Notes under the pieces: model-generated
Told to the model about the DNA's origin: nothing
Database searches by the model: none
Seen by the model: the letters and a program-made list of their open reading frames with translations, nothing else
Translations under genes and position numbers: made by a program
Shown: positions 43,463 to 58,400 of the stretch, piece by piece
Layout: every line of letters begins with the position of its first letter
Numbering within the stretch: position 1 is the first letter of the stretch
From: Archilochus colubris
Taxonomy: Eukaryota > Chordata > Aves > Apodiformes > Trochilidae
Assembly (NCBI GenBank): GCA_023079485.1
Contig: CM041086.1
Coordinates: 15,322,401 to 15,386,400, forward strand
Reading direction: 5' to 3'
Length of the DNA: 64,000 nucleotides

Positions 43463-46400
43463 CGACCAGGCATTCCTGGCAAACCAAGTGAGCCTGGCTT
43501 CCCAGCAGCACCTGGAAGACAGAAAAGAAGTCACTAATCCACAGTGTGGACATCAGCTGGCTCTACACCAGGTTCAGGCATTGCTGTCATTGTGTTTATG
43601 TCAGTCTTGTACAATAAGAAGCCCAACCTTGTTTTGATGGTTGTTGTATGAATAACTAGATTTACTGGTTCCAAAAGCAGTCATTTCACAGTAGCACCAA
43701 TCTGTTTCCTACCTCATTTCATTTTCTTTCTTTGCCCAACAACTCTGGTGCCAATGTGTTTGTATGTATCTCACAGTACAATAATTCTGAGAATCTCAAA
43801 GCATCAACCAAAATATAACAAATTCATTTTTGCTATAGTGCTCTTCATCATGATATTTCTTTGACACAGAAAGGCCAAAAGTCATACAACAGATCTGTTG
43901 CAGAGTCCAAATCTTCTGTCTCTCACCATGCCTTTCCTCAACCATCTAACCCTCACAGCTGTCTTCACTGTGATAACATTTCACTCTTTGAGATCTTCAA
44001 GATGACTCCCACATAACATTAAAACCAAGAGATCTTCAGAGTTCTTCCTAGGGAAAAGCCAGCAGTGACAGACAACAATGACATGTGACAAAATCTTCCC
44101 CACTGAAGACTGAACTGAATTCATGGCAGACACAAGACACAAGATTCTGTACATCCCCTGGTCTTCCTGAGGCAATTTGGTATCTGGAGGATCCTTACAG
44201 AACCTGTAGAATTCTATTGATTGCTTCTTCCTCATTTGTGTTCCCCAGATCATAAAATTACCTTCATATCCTTGTGGTCCTGGGGCACCTGAGGGTCCTG
44301 GATCCCCAGCTACACCAGGTGATCCAGGTAAACCATCCCGTCCTTTCAAACCAGATCTTCCTGGCAGTCCTTTTGTACCTGAAATGAAATACAATTATTA
44401 CTGTTATTTCTTCATACTAATGCCTTCAAGTCCTGCACTCATGTTCCAGAAGAGAAATACTTTGTCAGCAGCCATGCTGAGAGCTCACTAACAGCTGTGG
44501 GTACAAAGAACTAACCCCTTACAGGGATTCCACATGATCTGATTCACACATGGTCTGTTCAAGGATTAAGAAGCGCTGGTGAACATTACACAAGGCTGAA
44601 AATGCAGCACTGAGATCTGGAGTAAGGTACTTATTCTAGTCTGAAGCCACAAGAGCAACCTAAGGTTTTAACTTCATGGCTGTTGAAGTCTGTGAACTCA
44701 TTCTCACCTCTGTCTTGCAAGATAACAGCCACTGTGAAAACCAGAATCCTCTGTTATAATGGTCCAGCTGTTATAATATATATATATGTTATATATATCC
44801 TCTGTTATAATGGTTGTAAGCTGAAGAAAGTTGAGCTACCTCACTGAAATTTTGTTTTAAGACTTAAAGTGATTTCTTTTGTTTGATTTCACTCTTTTTT
44901 ATCAAACTAGAAAGTTGGCCTTAATGTTCAGGCCACTGAACATTATGTGTAAATATTATGTAAAACTAGAGCCACTGACCTGACCTAAACTCACCTTTCC
45001 AATCCTTCCTCCAATACCAGTTTGACAAGTCTTTAAAAAGTCTCAGGGTAGTGAGCATTTCAGTGATCTCAATGTACTTCTTACCTGGTTTTCCAGCTGG
45101 GCCCTGGAATCCAGGATCTCCATCAAAGCCAGGGACACCATCAATACCTGGCAGACCAGGTAAGCCTGCAGGGGCTGTGATTTCTTCTGGCTGGGGGGTT
45201 ATACCTGGAGCCCCTTGCTGGCCAGGTAGACCTGCACACAATGCAAATGACAGGGTAAGCACTTCACAAAAAACCAACCAACCAACCAAAAAACACCAGT
45301 TTTGATGCTAATACTGACATAAAGGAAAAGTATGCTAAATTAAGACTAACTAGTACATCAGGATTCAGTGTCTTTGTAACAAGTGATGTGTCAAGCTCTT
45401 TTCTCATTTATTTCTCTAAGAAAATTAAAGAGTCCCCCAGATAAGACCATTAAGGGAGCTCTGAAATGTCTCCCAGCCCAAACCCAAGCACAGCTTTCCA
45501 AATCCTCCAGTACTCACCTCGACGACCCATTTCACCTTTCAGCCCAGGGTAACCAGGATCCCCTGGAGGTCCATCTTTTCCTGGCATCCCCATAAGGCCA
45601 GGCTCCCCTCTGATACCTGCAAAGATACCACAGCTAAAGCCCTCAGGGGCTAAGCACAGGGGCCTGGTTCTGATCCACATCTGAGAAACACACTGATGGC
45701 AGCAAAGACAAGAGCAGCATAGGGGAACACAAAAGACTTCTGTGTCCTTTTTGATGTCCAGACCATCTGTAGAGCCTCAAGATAAGAATTTCCACTGCTA
45801 CATAATTACACTTTATTGGAAGCATTCTTCCTCCTCCTTGAGTAACCCAGAGGGAGTGTTTGGGGAGTACACATCTTTCCTGTGCACATCCATATCTATG
45901 CACAGCAGAGGGATGGGGATCTGCCAGCCTACAAAGTTAACATACAGATCTTCACCTGGAAATGGTTCTCCATCCTTTCCTGGCTTTTGAACTGTGTGGG
46001 TTTTTTGGAACCTTGCTACCTTGCAGCTGTCCTCTAGTCTCCTTTGGCAGAGACCAAAGAGAGAGCAGCCTGTTCCCTGCCTTAGCCCTGAACAAGACCT
46101 CTTAACTCCTACAATCCTCTTAGCCTCCTGTGGAGACCTAAATCCACCACACTTTGCCTCTGAGCACACATGACAGGTAGGATGAAACAGCATCCCCACT
46201 CTTTGCCTAGACAGCACATCCAAGTGGGTAAGTGTAGTCAACAAGCACAGCACCATTGCATCTACATCATCTAGTCAGAAAACCAAAAAAAAGAAGAAAA
46301 AAAAAAGAAAAAAATCATTAAGAACACGCTGAAGAACACAGCACATGGAGCTGGCCTCACTTTGCTGCTTTTGGAGTCAGTAGGTAAAACCTGCATGGGC

Positions 46401-49400
46401 CAAAAGGGAAGGTTTAATCAATTCTGCTGTGGTTGCACCTGAATGAGGATGAGTTTCAAAGCAGTCACACTGACCACATGACAGCCATTCCTGCCAGCAA
46501 GGTGACAGCTGCCAAACCACACTCAGAGCCTTTCAAGGCAAGATTACCTTTGAATCCAGATGCTCCAGGGAGTCCAATTGGACCAGTGGGTCCCACATCA
46601 CCCTTAATGCCTCGCAAGCCAGGAACACCAGGGAAACCTGGAATGCCTGTGTCACCTTGGTCAGAAGCTGGGCCAGGGGGCCCTCGTGGCCCTGGAGGAC
46701 CTGTAAGACCTAGAGAGAACAGGGGTAATGAGTACAGTCTGCTTCTCAGGCACAGTAAGCACTGGGACTATCCCCAGCATGTCTTTGTAGAAGACAGTCA
46801 TTGTCTGGGTGTTTGTATTTCCAGGGTTGTTTTCCTCCTGAAGGAAAAGCAGCAGACTCCACCTGCTTTCATCCAGTTAGGTCACATAAGCTTTTAAATC
46901 CTTTTAAGCACAGTAATTTAGGTTCAAATTCTGGGCCCCAGCATAGCCCTTGCCTGCCCTGGTAGCTGGGCTGGTGACTCAGACATTCCCCAGGAGAAGC
47001 AGAGCAATGACTTCAAATCCTTGGCCAGGGAAAGGACTGGAGATCCATCCCTCTCCAATAGGGCTGGGAAGTATTGAGTAGGTACCAGTGCCACCATGAC
47101 ACATCTCACACAGGAGAACTTCACACAGCTCACACAAGATACTTCTAAACTTTACCCAGAGCCTATGATTACAGCTCCAAAATGGAGCTGGCATCCAAAT
47201 TTACACATACTATGCTGTACCTACAACTTGGTGCCCAAGTCTGTCTTCAGTACCACAATAGATGGGATTAAGATGGACTAGAGAGCTTTGATAATAAATC
47301 AAATCAGGCTGCAACAGCAGGAACTGAAAACAGATCTTCTCATTCTCAATTCTTGATCTAAACCCCAGGTTATTCAAGTGATGGTACTTATCTAAGCCTT
47401 TTCCCCTGAGAGCTCTTCAAAGGACACACAAAAAGAAACAAATCCCTTTAGCTAGTCCCTAAGGGGCCTCTCATCATACCTGGACTCCCATCAGTTCCTG
47501 GGTGGCCAGCGTCCCCAGGTCTCCCACGTATATCAGAAGGAAGAGAAGTTCCAGGTGTTCCTGGCAAGCCAGGCAGTCCCACAGGACCAGGGGGACCTAG
47601 AATAAGAAATACAAAGTGAGAGATTGTACCCAGAACTCTTCAGCCATCTTCTTGGACATGAACAGAAGTGGTGGCTGAGCAGTGTTTATACTGAGGAGAA
47701 CAAAGAAACATCTCACTGTGTGAGGGGGAAAAAAATCACTATACTCTGCTGTTCAGGACAGGTATAGAAACTATGAGAACTATGTAACCAGCTGTTTCTC
47801 AAATACATAACCACACTGCAGGTTTAACTCCTGCCTGTCAAACTATTACACACCTCTGGGGCTTTAGGGGTTCTTTTTGGTTATTCTGCTCTCCATACAA
47901 CCCATTAACAGGGGCCACATCACATCCTGATGGGCTTCCAGAACACTGATATTTACCCACATCTCCTGATGAGCCTTTTGGTCCAGGGAATCCTAGAGCA
48001 CCTCTACCCAAGCCTGGAGAACCTTCTTCACCCTTTGGACCTGGGAGACCTGCAGGGCCTTTCAGTCCAGCTTCACTCAGACCTAATTAAACATGGTAAA
48101 CAAATTAAAAAGAGCCTATTCCAATTGCCCAACAGCAGTTAAATAATTACACAAACCCATCTGTAATAAAAAACTAGCCCATTACTACTGTCTCTGCTGT
48201 TTGCAGTAGGGCAACAGAAAGAGATTTGGTGGCTCATGTGCTACTCTGGTTGTGCACCTGTAAGATGCTGAGAGAGAAGTGTTTTTTTTCTCTCTGATAG
48301 AGAATGTTTTAAAGAAAGAAAACCCAGGTGTTGTTTGAGTTGTCCACATCAGGACTGTTTGTCCATTTTCATGCATAAAATGTCTGCCATAAATCTTAAG
48401 TGCTGCTTGACAAGATGACTGCAACTAAACCAGTCTCTTTGGAAAGCTCTTTCTCCACCTCTTTACATTCTGTAAAACACTGCAAACAGAACCACAGTCT
48501 ATATCATAAAGTTATAAATCTGAATAAATCTAGCAGAAGCTTCCCAAAACCAGAATCCAGAATCTAATCAAAGAAATTAGCTTCTGATTTTACTAATGTC
48601 TTTCCTGAGCTCCATCTAATGGAGGGCTATGGAAAGCAGTCAGGAAACATGGCATCACTAACACCAACTCAAAGCAAGCATTTGATGCAGCTCTGCTAAA
48701 ATCAAGCAGCCATTAGAAATGGAAGAGTTTTATGATTTCATTCCATCAACTTTCCAGCAGTGACTCAGTCCTTCAGGAACTCAAGGACAACCATCACTAG
48801 AAAAACCTCTTTGCTCCACAGGCTTCATCCTGTTCTGTCTGGCACCAAAGAAGAATTTGTTCATGCACATTCAGTATCCTGAATTTTAAGTTCAGGATAT
48901 AATTAAATACAGAATTAGGTGACACAGGGCAATTTTGTGGGGAGCACTGCTCTTGTGATAGATCAGGATATTTATTTCCCCAGCTATGACACTTCTACTA
49001 CCTGTTTCCTTTACCTGGTGTTCCAGGAGATCCTTTTGTGCCTGGCAAGCCATTCAAACCATTCAAACCTGGAAATCCATGAAACCCTGAAGAGACATTG
49101 AGAACACAAAAATAAGCAAATAAGCTGCTTGGGTAGAAATGCATTAGATGTTTCATGGAGACTACAATGTGTGAGAGAAACCTGACATGCAGAGGAACAG
49201 AGGATGTCAAGTTTCCCCTTCATAGAAACCCTTCCCACTGCTCTGACTGGTTTTATGCTCAATGTGCACCCATCAGTGATCCAAACCAAGTGAGAGCCTC
49301 TCCCTTTCCAGCCACTTCTCTGCTCACTTCTAGCAGCTGGTGCCTGCACCAACAGTGCCAAGAAATGAGCTGATTTCCCACGCACAGCTGGGAGTGCTGC

Positions 49401-52400
49401 CTGCCTGCTGTGAAACTTGGCTAAAACAATACTTTTCTGACTCAATTTCTGCCCCCATGTGCAGGCTCCAGATATACCTTTAGGTCCTGCTGCTCCACGA
49501 GCTCCAGGGAATCCGACAGCTCCTGGCTGTCCTGGAGGTCCTGGTGGCCCAGGGTTTCCTCTCAGCCCAGCATTTCCAGAGATTCCTAAAAACAAGCAGA
49601 AAAACATTCCTGTATTACACATCCAGGATGGAACAGCCCAAAGCTCCATCTTACAGCTTCTGTTCCTACATTAACTCATAAGATGGGTGAATAAACTAGT
49701 ATTTAGATAAAGCAAAACCAGATGCAAATCTCTGCGATGACTCCTGGCACAACAGTATCAAGGGGTTTATTTGATTGCTTTTTTTGTTTTTTTAAATCAT
49801 AGCAGTGACATTCTTCATCATCAATAAGTGACACACTGGAATAGTTCATATACCAAATTACTCCTTGTTTTTCAAATAAAATATTCCCACAAAAACTTTC
49901 ACTTTTCTACCATCTTTAATCCTGATAGCAATTTGAGAATCTACCCAAAGGTACTTGTAGCCATCCTGGGTAGGTTTGTCTCAAGAGAGAAAATGGGCAG
50001 AAGTGCTGCAATGGAAGATTTTAGAGCAGTCTTGCCCAATAAGCAGCAGGAAAGAAGCTGATACTGCTTGTATCTAACTGAGCCCTTCTCTGTCTATCAA
50101 AGGAATTCCTTTAAGCTTAGGTGGTTGATCCACAGGATCAGTCACAACAGGACAAGGTGACAGCTTACACTGGTGTCAGAGAATTCCTACGTTCCTGTTG
50201 AAGCCTCTCAGCTGAGGACAGGCCATGAGGATGAAGGAAACAACAAAGTGAGGTTGTTCCACAGTTACATCATGAACTGCAGAATTTAGATGTTTAGTCC
50301 AGTACCTGCTGGTCCTTCTTGGCCAAGATCTCCTGGGCTGCCTTTGAGCCCATTCACCCCAGTGCTTCCTGGGTAGCCTGGTTCACCCTTAGGTCCTTCT
50401 CTCCCTCTCTCTCCTGAAAGGATAAAACCAGACACCATGCTACAGCACAAATCAAACTGGAGGAAGGGGTAAAGAGATTGAGAAACATGTTATGTTGAGG
50501 CTGCAGCACTTGTGTCTGCTTAGCAGTGCTCTGGGCCCTGGACTGGACTCCCTGGGTGCCAAATACAAGTGTAGGTCCAAAAGTAAAGAGAGATCCATCA
50601 TTGGAATTGGGCTCTTCTTGGATGCATTTATTATCATCTAGATTTCTGTCCTACCTGGAATTCCAGACTCCTCATATCTCACTTTCAGAAGAGTATTAAA
50701 AATTTAGATATTAAAAAAATACTCAAATTGGACAATGCTATCCTGTTTCATCTCTAGAATTCTGCATTCTTGAGGTGAATAATCAAAGGCTACTTTACCT
50801 GGGAACCCAGGATCCCCTCGCTCTCCCTTTGCTCCAGCAATGCCAGGAATTCCAACAGATTCTCCCGGGTCACCTGGAAAAGAAAGACATGGTGAAAAGG
50901 CCATTACCTGACTGCAGGGAGCAGTTTTGAGGCTTAATAGCCTTATTTATGAAAATAAACCTTGCCTACCCTCCAAGTCCATGGGGCAAACAAAGATAAT
51001 CATAAGTGATGTACCTGATTTTGAAAATGCTTAAAACCAGCAACAGATGCAAACAGACTCATGCAAATGTGTGGTAAAACAAACATCCTGCCCTTGATAC
51101 TTCTGACACAAGGAGGTGAGAAAGAAGGGGAGCTCTCCTACTGTCCAGCATGCTTCACACAGGGCAGTGGCCAAACTTTCAAAGGACCAGAACATTTGGG
51201 TTGGAACTGGTCTCATCTGAATGAAGCCCCTTACAAGGGGACATGTGCTTCAGAGCCAGTCACTGGAGAGCAACAGACACTTCTGGAACACTACTCTTTC
51301 ATTTTAGTTATGAATATTAGGACTGGTTGCACTGAAAGACCATGTGTACTATGAGAGATTTCTTACCCTTTGGACCAGGGAGGCCAGCAGGTCCTGGGAA
51401 TCCAAGTATACCTGTGATACCATCTGAGCCCTGAAAAATAAAACAAAAAAAACCCCCAACCCCAAATTAGCCATTGCTTTTTATTCTTGCTGTTCCAAGT
51501 TTGGGGTCATGTGGGATAAGAGACCTCAGAGATATAGGAAGAAATACAATCAAAAGTATCATTCAACAGAATGAACCAAACAAAAACAATCTAGAAGTTT
51601 TGTAAGGAAAAATTCCACCAACTTCTGCTGCTTTGCTACAGAAGTCCCCACTAGAACACAGGATTTTCTTAAGATCACTCAGAGAAGATGAAGAAACTTA
51701 GGAAGTTATTTACCCTCTCTCCTGGCATTCCTGGAAATCCTGTGATACCATGTGAACCCTTCTGTCCTGGAAGCCCAGGCTGCCCAGGTGGACCAGGGAA
51801 GCCTGGGTCACCTTGAAGACCTCTCTCTTTGTTTGCTGACCCAACTGGACCAGGGAGACCAGGCTGTCCACGGCTTCCTTGGATTCCTTTATCACCTAGG
51901 TTATATAATAAAGTGTAATTTCATTTCATAATACAGACATTCAGCTCATTTGGGCCAATTGACTTGTTACCAAAGCTCTCCCTAAGGAAGAGAAAGAGAT
52001 GGCATTGTCTGTGTAGAACAGAGCTTCAAAAGATAATTGTTCTCTCAAAATTCTGTGACTTGCCACACAGAAATCTTACTAGAACATGAATGGTGGAACA
52101 GGAGGTAGTAATACTGCAGGTGCTGTCAAAAGGACAGAGCATACCCCACAGAGAATAAGTGCAGTGACTGAGCAGCAGATAATGGCAACTAACTACAGTG
52201 TTGTGTTATACCTCTAGGTCCAGGGAATCCTCCAAGTCCAGCTAACCCAGGATCTCCTTTGTCTCCTTTGAATTGCAGTGCCTGTTCTGGAAGCCCAAGG
52301 ACAGGAGGACCAGGTGGACCTACATCACCTCTGTCACCTGAAGAAATAAGAAGACATGAAGTCTTGCAAACTAACTGAGAATGGGTATAACACTAGGAGC

Positions 52401-55400
52401 TGGCAGACAAAATCAGAGCTTCCATGTCTCCTGATGCAAATTCATCAGTAATTGCTCAGCACCTTTGGCAGCTGGGCCAAAGTACTCATGAGGAAGGAAA
52501 GAACACAATAGTTAGAAGAAAACACTTAACAGAACTCTAAAGTTCCTCTGTTGCAGAGCCTTTCAGCTTTTTCTTACCTTTTTGACCTTGGAGTCCCACA
52601 GCTCCAGGGCTCCCTTTTCCTCCAGCTGTGCCAGGAGCTCCTTTAAAGCCATTCACCCCAGGGACACCAGGCAGGCCTGGCATGCCAGGGAAACCAAGAA
52701 GTCCAGGAGACCCTTTCTCACCTGTACAGAAAAGTTGAGAAACAGAAATAGCAAAGGAGTCTCTTCTGACACACCACATAGCCACCTTGCCAGTAGGTAG
52801 AGGCAGCTCCAAGACAGCAACATGCTACACAGCTCTACTGCTCTCCACCTAAACTAACACAGGACTTTCCAGGTAAGCAGATATTGTGTCAGTGCTTCAT
52901 GACCACATAGGCTGTAAATTTTTACTTCCCATTTGGTTTGTGCTTCATTCTCTCCCTTCTATAAATTTAATGCACTATTCCCCATTTCTTCAATTTTCTT
53001 GTCTTTCTATCTCGATTTGCATGATACTTTTCCATAAGGGCTCAAATCCTTCAAGATGGATCTTCTTATGGCTGTTATTTGATAATTAAATCCATCACTC
53101 ATAATTTGTAACTCAGCAGCAAAATGGATTCTAACACTAGCTGGGAATTCATTCTCTTCTGACAAGTTGGGACTAAAATTAGTATTAGCAAGGTTATTGT
53201 TTTGGGGGCACAGTAATCTCAGACTATTCCCCTGGTAGAACACATACCTTTTGTCCCTGAGAAACCTGGACGTCCATCTTGACCAAAAGGCCCAGGTGGC
53301 CCTAAGAATCCTCTTTCTCCAGGAGATCCTGGAGCACCATCAAGACCTGGGAAGCCTTTCATACCAGCAGGGCCTTGTGGACCTACATCCCCAGTCAAGC
53401 CTTTGACTCCAGGAAGTCCTGAATCAATATAAGAAGGAACTCAATATAATATGCCACACAAGGACAATTTGTGGACAGCTTCCCAAATTCTTTAAACACA
53501 GAATTGTTTTTAAGATGACAAATGGACCTTATGGCACATGCAGCCTACTAGAAGGCAAAAAGCTTAGAACTGCAAAAGCATTAGTCATCTACCAATAAAA
53601 TACCTATGAAGAGGGTTACTGCCTACATCACTACACAGCTGGCAAGAGTGAAACCCCTTATGATGAATCCATGGTTGTATCCTTTAGCAGACACTAAGCT
53701 GTAGTGCACCAGTCTTACCTTTATCATCAAGATTCAGACATGCCAGCTTCTGCTACCTACCCCATCCTCTGGGGGAACCAGAGATCAATTGGAGAGGCTT
53801 TTTTTTACAAGTTTCTTTTTCACCTTGGTAGTTTAAAGTGTTACCTCTTGAGCAAATTGCTCACTAAGGGAACAAGCTTCTGATTGTGCTGTCACAACCC
53901 CAACATCATATGCACTGTCGTGCCTCTAAATGTTTCAGGATGTTTCTAGCTGAAGTTTTGTAATGGTTTACAATTTTAAATAAAGGCTCAAACCATTGAA
54001 AACAGAATGCTCAGATCCAAGGAGAAAGAGAAGGAGAAAATCATGTGCCTTCTGAAAAATGGCAGTAGCACCCAATATATGAGCTTTGTTATACCCTGTT
54101 TAAACATTTTAAGTTCCAATCCAGTATTTTTTAAAACAGAAGATTAATTGGCTGCTTGATTTAAGGATATAAAGAAAATAACCAGACTTAAAATCTGTAC
54201 ATACTAAGGATTTCCTTATAGACTTCAGGCTTTGTTACTATCTGAGCATTCTCACTGCAATGGTTCTTTGCCTTCTGGTTTGATTAGCAATAATAAGGGG
54301 TATCACCTACAGTCAATGCAATTCTTGTAGCATTAAAAGCTAGGCTGTTAGTCCATGAGCTTTTGTGCTACACTGCATTTTCTCACCTTGACAGCCTATG
54401 TGAAGAACCCATAACCAAACAGTGTGACATCAGAAATGGAGAGTTGATGATAAATGGAAAAGAAACATGGTGAAGGAAAAAACAGACAAAATATGTGAAC
54501 AGAAAGAACAAGGGTACAAAAGAAATTAATGATTCAGAGAGACTACAGCTGCAAAAAACTTAATCATTTGGAGCTCATCCTCCTAGCAATGGGAGCTTTT
54601 TAAGAACAGTTGAAGGAAAGTCACCAATGGCATACAGTCCAAAAACATTAAAAAATGGAGAGGCAAAAGCAATGCTTATGTCAAAATCTTAAAAAAACAA
54701 AAACTGTATTAAAATGTGGTGATTTTTCATCTCCAATGATGCTATTGCTTTCACCCATTTGTTGTCACTGTACTCCAGTAATGTCATTCTGTGTGTCAGA
54801 ACAGTTATATCACAGGCCAGCAGCTGCTAATTCCCAGGTCACTGTCTGCTTGGTTCCCAAGTCTTGCATATTCTGTTATCATGAAACATTTTAGTGCAGC
54901 TTGAGAGATGCTGCTGTACTCAAGTGGTGAGGGGTTTTCTCCCCTACAGTGAGGGCAAATAAATTTCTCTTGCATCCCAGCAAACAGACAGAGAAGACTG
55001 AAGTGCTTGCTCTGAGAAAGCCAATGATTTTTCAGTCTATCAGTCATATTTCAAGCACCATTTTACACTGGGAATTAATTGTCATGAAAATGGGATATGA
55101 AGATTAGTCAATTATACAGCCAGCATGTAAAAGCAGAGACATCAAGATGCTTTCTCCTGTATTTCTTACAGCCTTGTGATAAGAGAGTCCAGGATAGATG
55201 TCTTCTACCCAGACATCCAGCAGAGTCAGAGGCAAAAGGCTCAAATTCTGCACTCTTACCCCTAAGCAGAGGTAGAAGCTCACTTTGAGCAGATGCCAAA
55301 TCACTCCCACACTTCCTCCACAGGAAGCATTCAGCTTAGCTACTTGTTTTCACTTGAAGACATTACATACCTGGTGCTCCTGCAAGGCCAACAGGCCCCA

Positions 55401-58400
55401 AGGGTCCTGGTTTTCCCTTAATGCCAAAAAGACCTCCAGGACCAGGAGGTCCCCTCAATCCAGGGACACCTGAATATCCTGGATTACCCTGTTCTCCTTT
55501 AATGCCAAGGAGGCCTGGTCTTCCATCTAACCCTGGGAACAGAAGGGTGGGAGGTTACACAACTAATAAAATAAAAAAAATCACACCTTTCATTAAAAAC
55601 GTAGTTCTAATAAAAGCCTTTGAGTTGCATGAGGCTGTAAGAGAAAACCATGAAATTGCCACCCGTGAGCAGCTCAGAGGACTGCTAAGACAGTACCTTG
55701 AAGAGACTGGAAAAGAGGAAAGATTTTTGAAAGAGAAACAGCTTGATACAAGCAGTATCAGTGCCTACCTTTCGGTCCTGGAAATCCAGGATCACCTGTA
55801 AGCCCTTTATCACCAGGGAGTCCAGGTCTGCCACGCTCTCCCAGGGCTCCACTCTCAGCACCAAAGACATCTCCAGGTGCTCCTTTTGTTCCAGCTAAGC
55901 CTGAAGCACCCATTTTTCCAGGCAAACCATCTGTTCCATCCAGTCCTGGAAGACCTGGTGAGCCTTGCTCTCCTCGAGGCCCAGGGAAGCCTCACAGAGA
56001 AAAACCAAACCAAACCAAACCAGTAAATGTCACTCAGCAGAAGTACAGAATATCTGCTTGCAATAAAATATACATTTTAAAAATTGCCATGCAAGATGAT
56101 GTTTGGAAAGTTGAAAACTGTTTAAATGTTTCACTACTGAATTAGAAACAATAACTGGAAACAGAAAGTAATGAAACTGCTGAAAGTGGTTAAAATATCC
56201 TTTCACTTTCTAAATTTTATGTTATATATTTTTAAAGAAAATAATACTTTAGGAGTATCTAGGAGCTCCAGCTAGTCAGAGCTTGGTTTCACTAGACTGA
56301 AGATTGGTCAAAAATGAGAAAAAAAGGAGAAAAGGAAAAAGATGGTCATTTCAGGCTACAGATGGGTAGTACCTCACTGTCAACCACATAAGCTGCAGAG
56401 ATGTGAGATGCATCACATCTTTCTTACTCTGTCCTCTATTTCAGATAACTTCTGGCACTGGGGAGCAGTGCTTCATCTAGACTGAAACACAGCACGTGAT
56501 GATGGTGGATTCTTTTCTTCCAGCAGTGATACAATATTATATGCAGGTAGTAAGTATCCTGAACATTCCTTTTTATCTTCCAAGCTGCAACCATTTACTT
56601 TCAGAGGTTGCATTTGGAAGGAGAACAATGCAGCTCTCAATTGAGCATTATGAATGCACCAGGCAGAAAAGTAGCCTATAGGGTGGGATAATCTGTTGAT
56701 AAAATATTGTACACGTTAATTAGACAATAAAAATATTTCCAGAAACTTCCTGCTTACCAGGTTCCCCTCGCAAGCCTATTATTCCTGCAGACCCTGGCTG
56801 TCCTTTTGATCCATGTAAACCAGGTTGGCCTGGAATGCCAGGAAAGCCTTTGCTGCCTTTGGGTCCTAAGGGTAGAAATATATTAATGAATAATATAATG
56901 AACAAACAATAGAAGACAAAAGCACAGCATGAAAAAACAGGATCAGATCTTTTCTACAAAGCCAGTGCTGGAAACAGTTGTTGGATATGCAATGTAAAAT
57001 AAAGAAAGACTCAAGGATATGTCTGCTTCATCAGCTACATAAACATAGGAGAGGGTTTGTGTCCAGAGGCTACTTGAAAGGAAAGAAATGGTGCAGTCAT
57101 GACCCTCCATGGGATTTAAGCCTAGTCTCTGCTAAAAAACAACAAAAAAACATTGTTCTGCTAGGTAAGTCTCTGGAATTATCACTCAGAGGAGATTAAT
57201 TAGTAGGTATTATCTGCCTTGAGGAATAAGTTCTTAGAAGTCAGGCAGTACATCACAACCAGCTTGTCTCCCTACCTGGCAATCCTGGAAAGCCAGGAGT
57301 TCCTGGGGGCCCATATGCTCCTGGAACTATGCAGGGCAAGGTGATACCTGAAACACAGAAACACTGAAGTTACACACAGCCCCCTTCATGGAGACAGCTT
57401 GAAGAGCAAGATTTACTATCCAGATATTTTTCACAGAACACATCTTAAATGTCAGTGAGCAAACTTAATGCACATCAAACATCTCTTATGCTGACATCTT
57501 AATTACCTGATGGTAAAGAAAAGGCATTAGGAGCTGGGTGATTGTCCAATCTTATCCCTACTATTAACTTAATGCATGACCAGTAAAAGGTACCAACTAC
57601 TGCTGGGGACCACTTGCCAAATGCTTGCACTCAGCAACTGGTCCTCCAGTTAAGCAACAGGCACTGCCATAGCTAGAGGTACCACAGATGTTGCTGCCTG
57701 CACCTGGGTACACTCTGACAGGACATTCTTCTGATAAAATAAAAGTTAAGTGGTAGTGACACAAAATAAAAACTCCAGTTCTGGTCTTCTGCAATCCAAT
57801 GTGAGCCTGGTGCTGAGTGCTTTGCAAAATAAGAAGTGGGGGTCCATCCCTAAAACATTTCCTCCTCATGCACAGCACAATAAAGAATGATAGTTTTCAA
57901 AAAGCATTTGGGGCAGAACTGGCATGGAAAGGGAAGTTCAATATTGTTGCATTCACATCACATGGCTCCAAGGGCTGGCTTATATGAGTTTTCCATAAAC
58001 ATACCTGTACAGTAGTAGTTTGTATTTTACATTACTAGCCAGTAGGAAAATATTTCAACAATGGATATTTCATGTGAGGGTAAATGAAATGCAAACAGGA
58101 CTGTTTCCTTGGGTGTTTTGCAAAATGATTTGAGGCTTGTTGTAAAAATGATATAAGAAAACCCCAGGGTTCCCCAGCTACTGAATACCCTACATTATCA
58201 TACAGACTAATAACCCAGTATCAAGGACCATCATGAAACCATCATGTCAGGCATAAAATTGAAATATGGGGAACTCCAACATTTTTGAGTAATCTCATAA
58301 TAGCAGGTAAAATCAGTCTAGTTTTTTTGTAAAATACTGTTAGACTTCTCAAAAGCAAGACTGCTTCATCTGTTTCACTGCATGTGGTATGACCTCCAGC

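Noticed and set aside
45051..45305. Plus-strand Pro/Gly-rich frames opposite COL4A6 exons, looking collagen-like
   Set aside because: The reverse complement of Gly-X-Y coding (GGN/CCN) is itself Pro/Gly-rich. Splice sites and the NC1 domain fix the gene on the minus strand.
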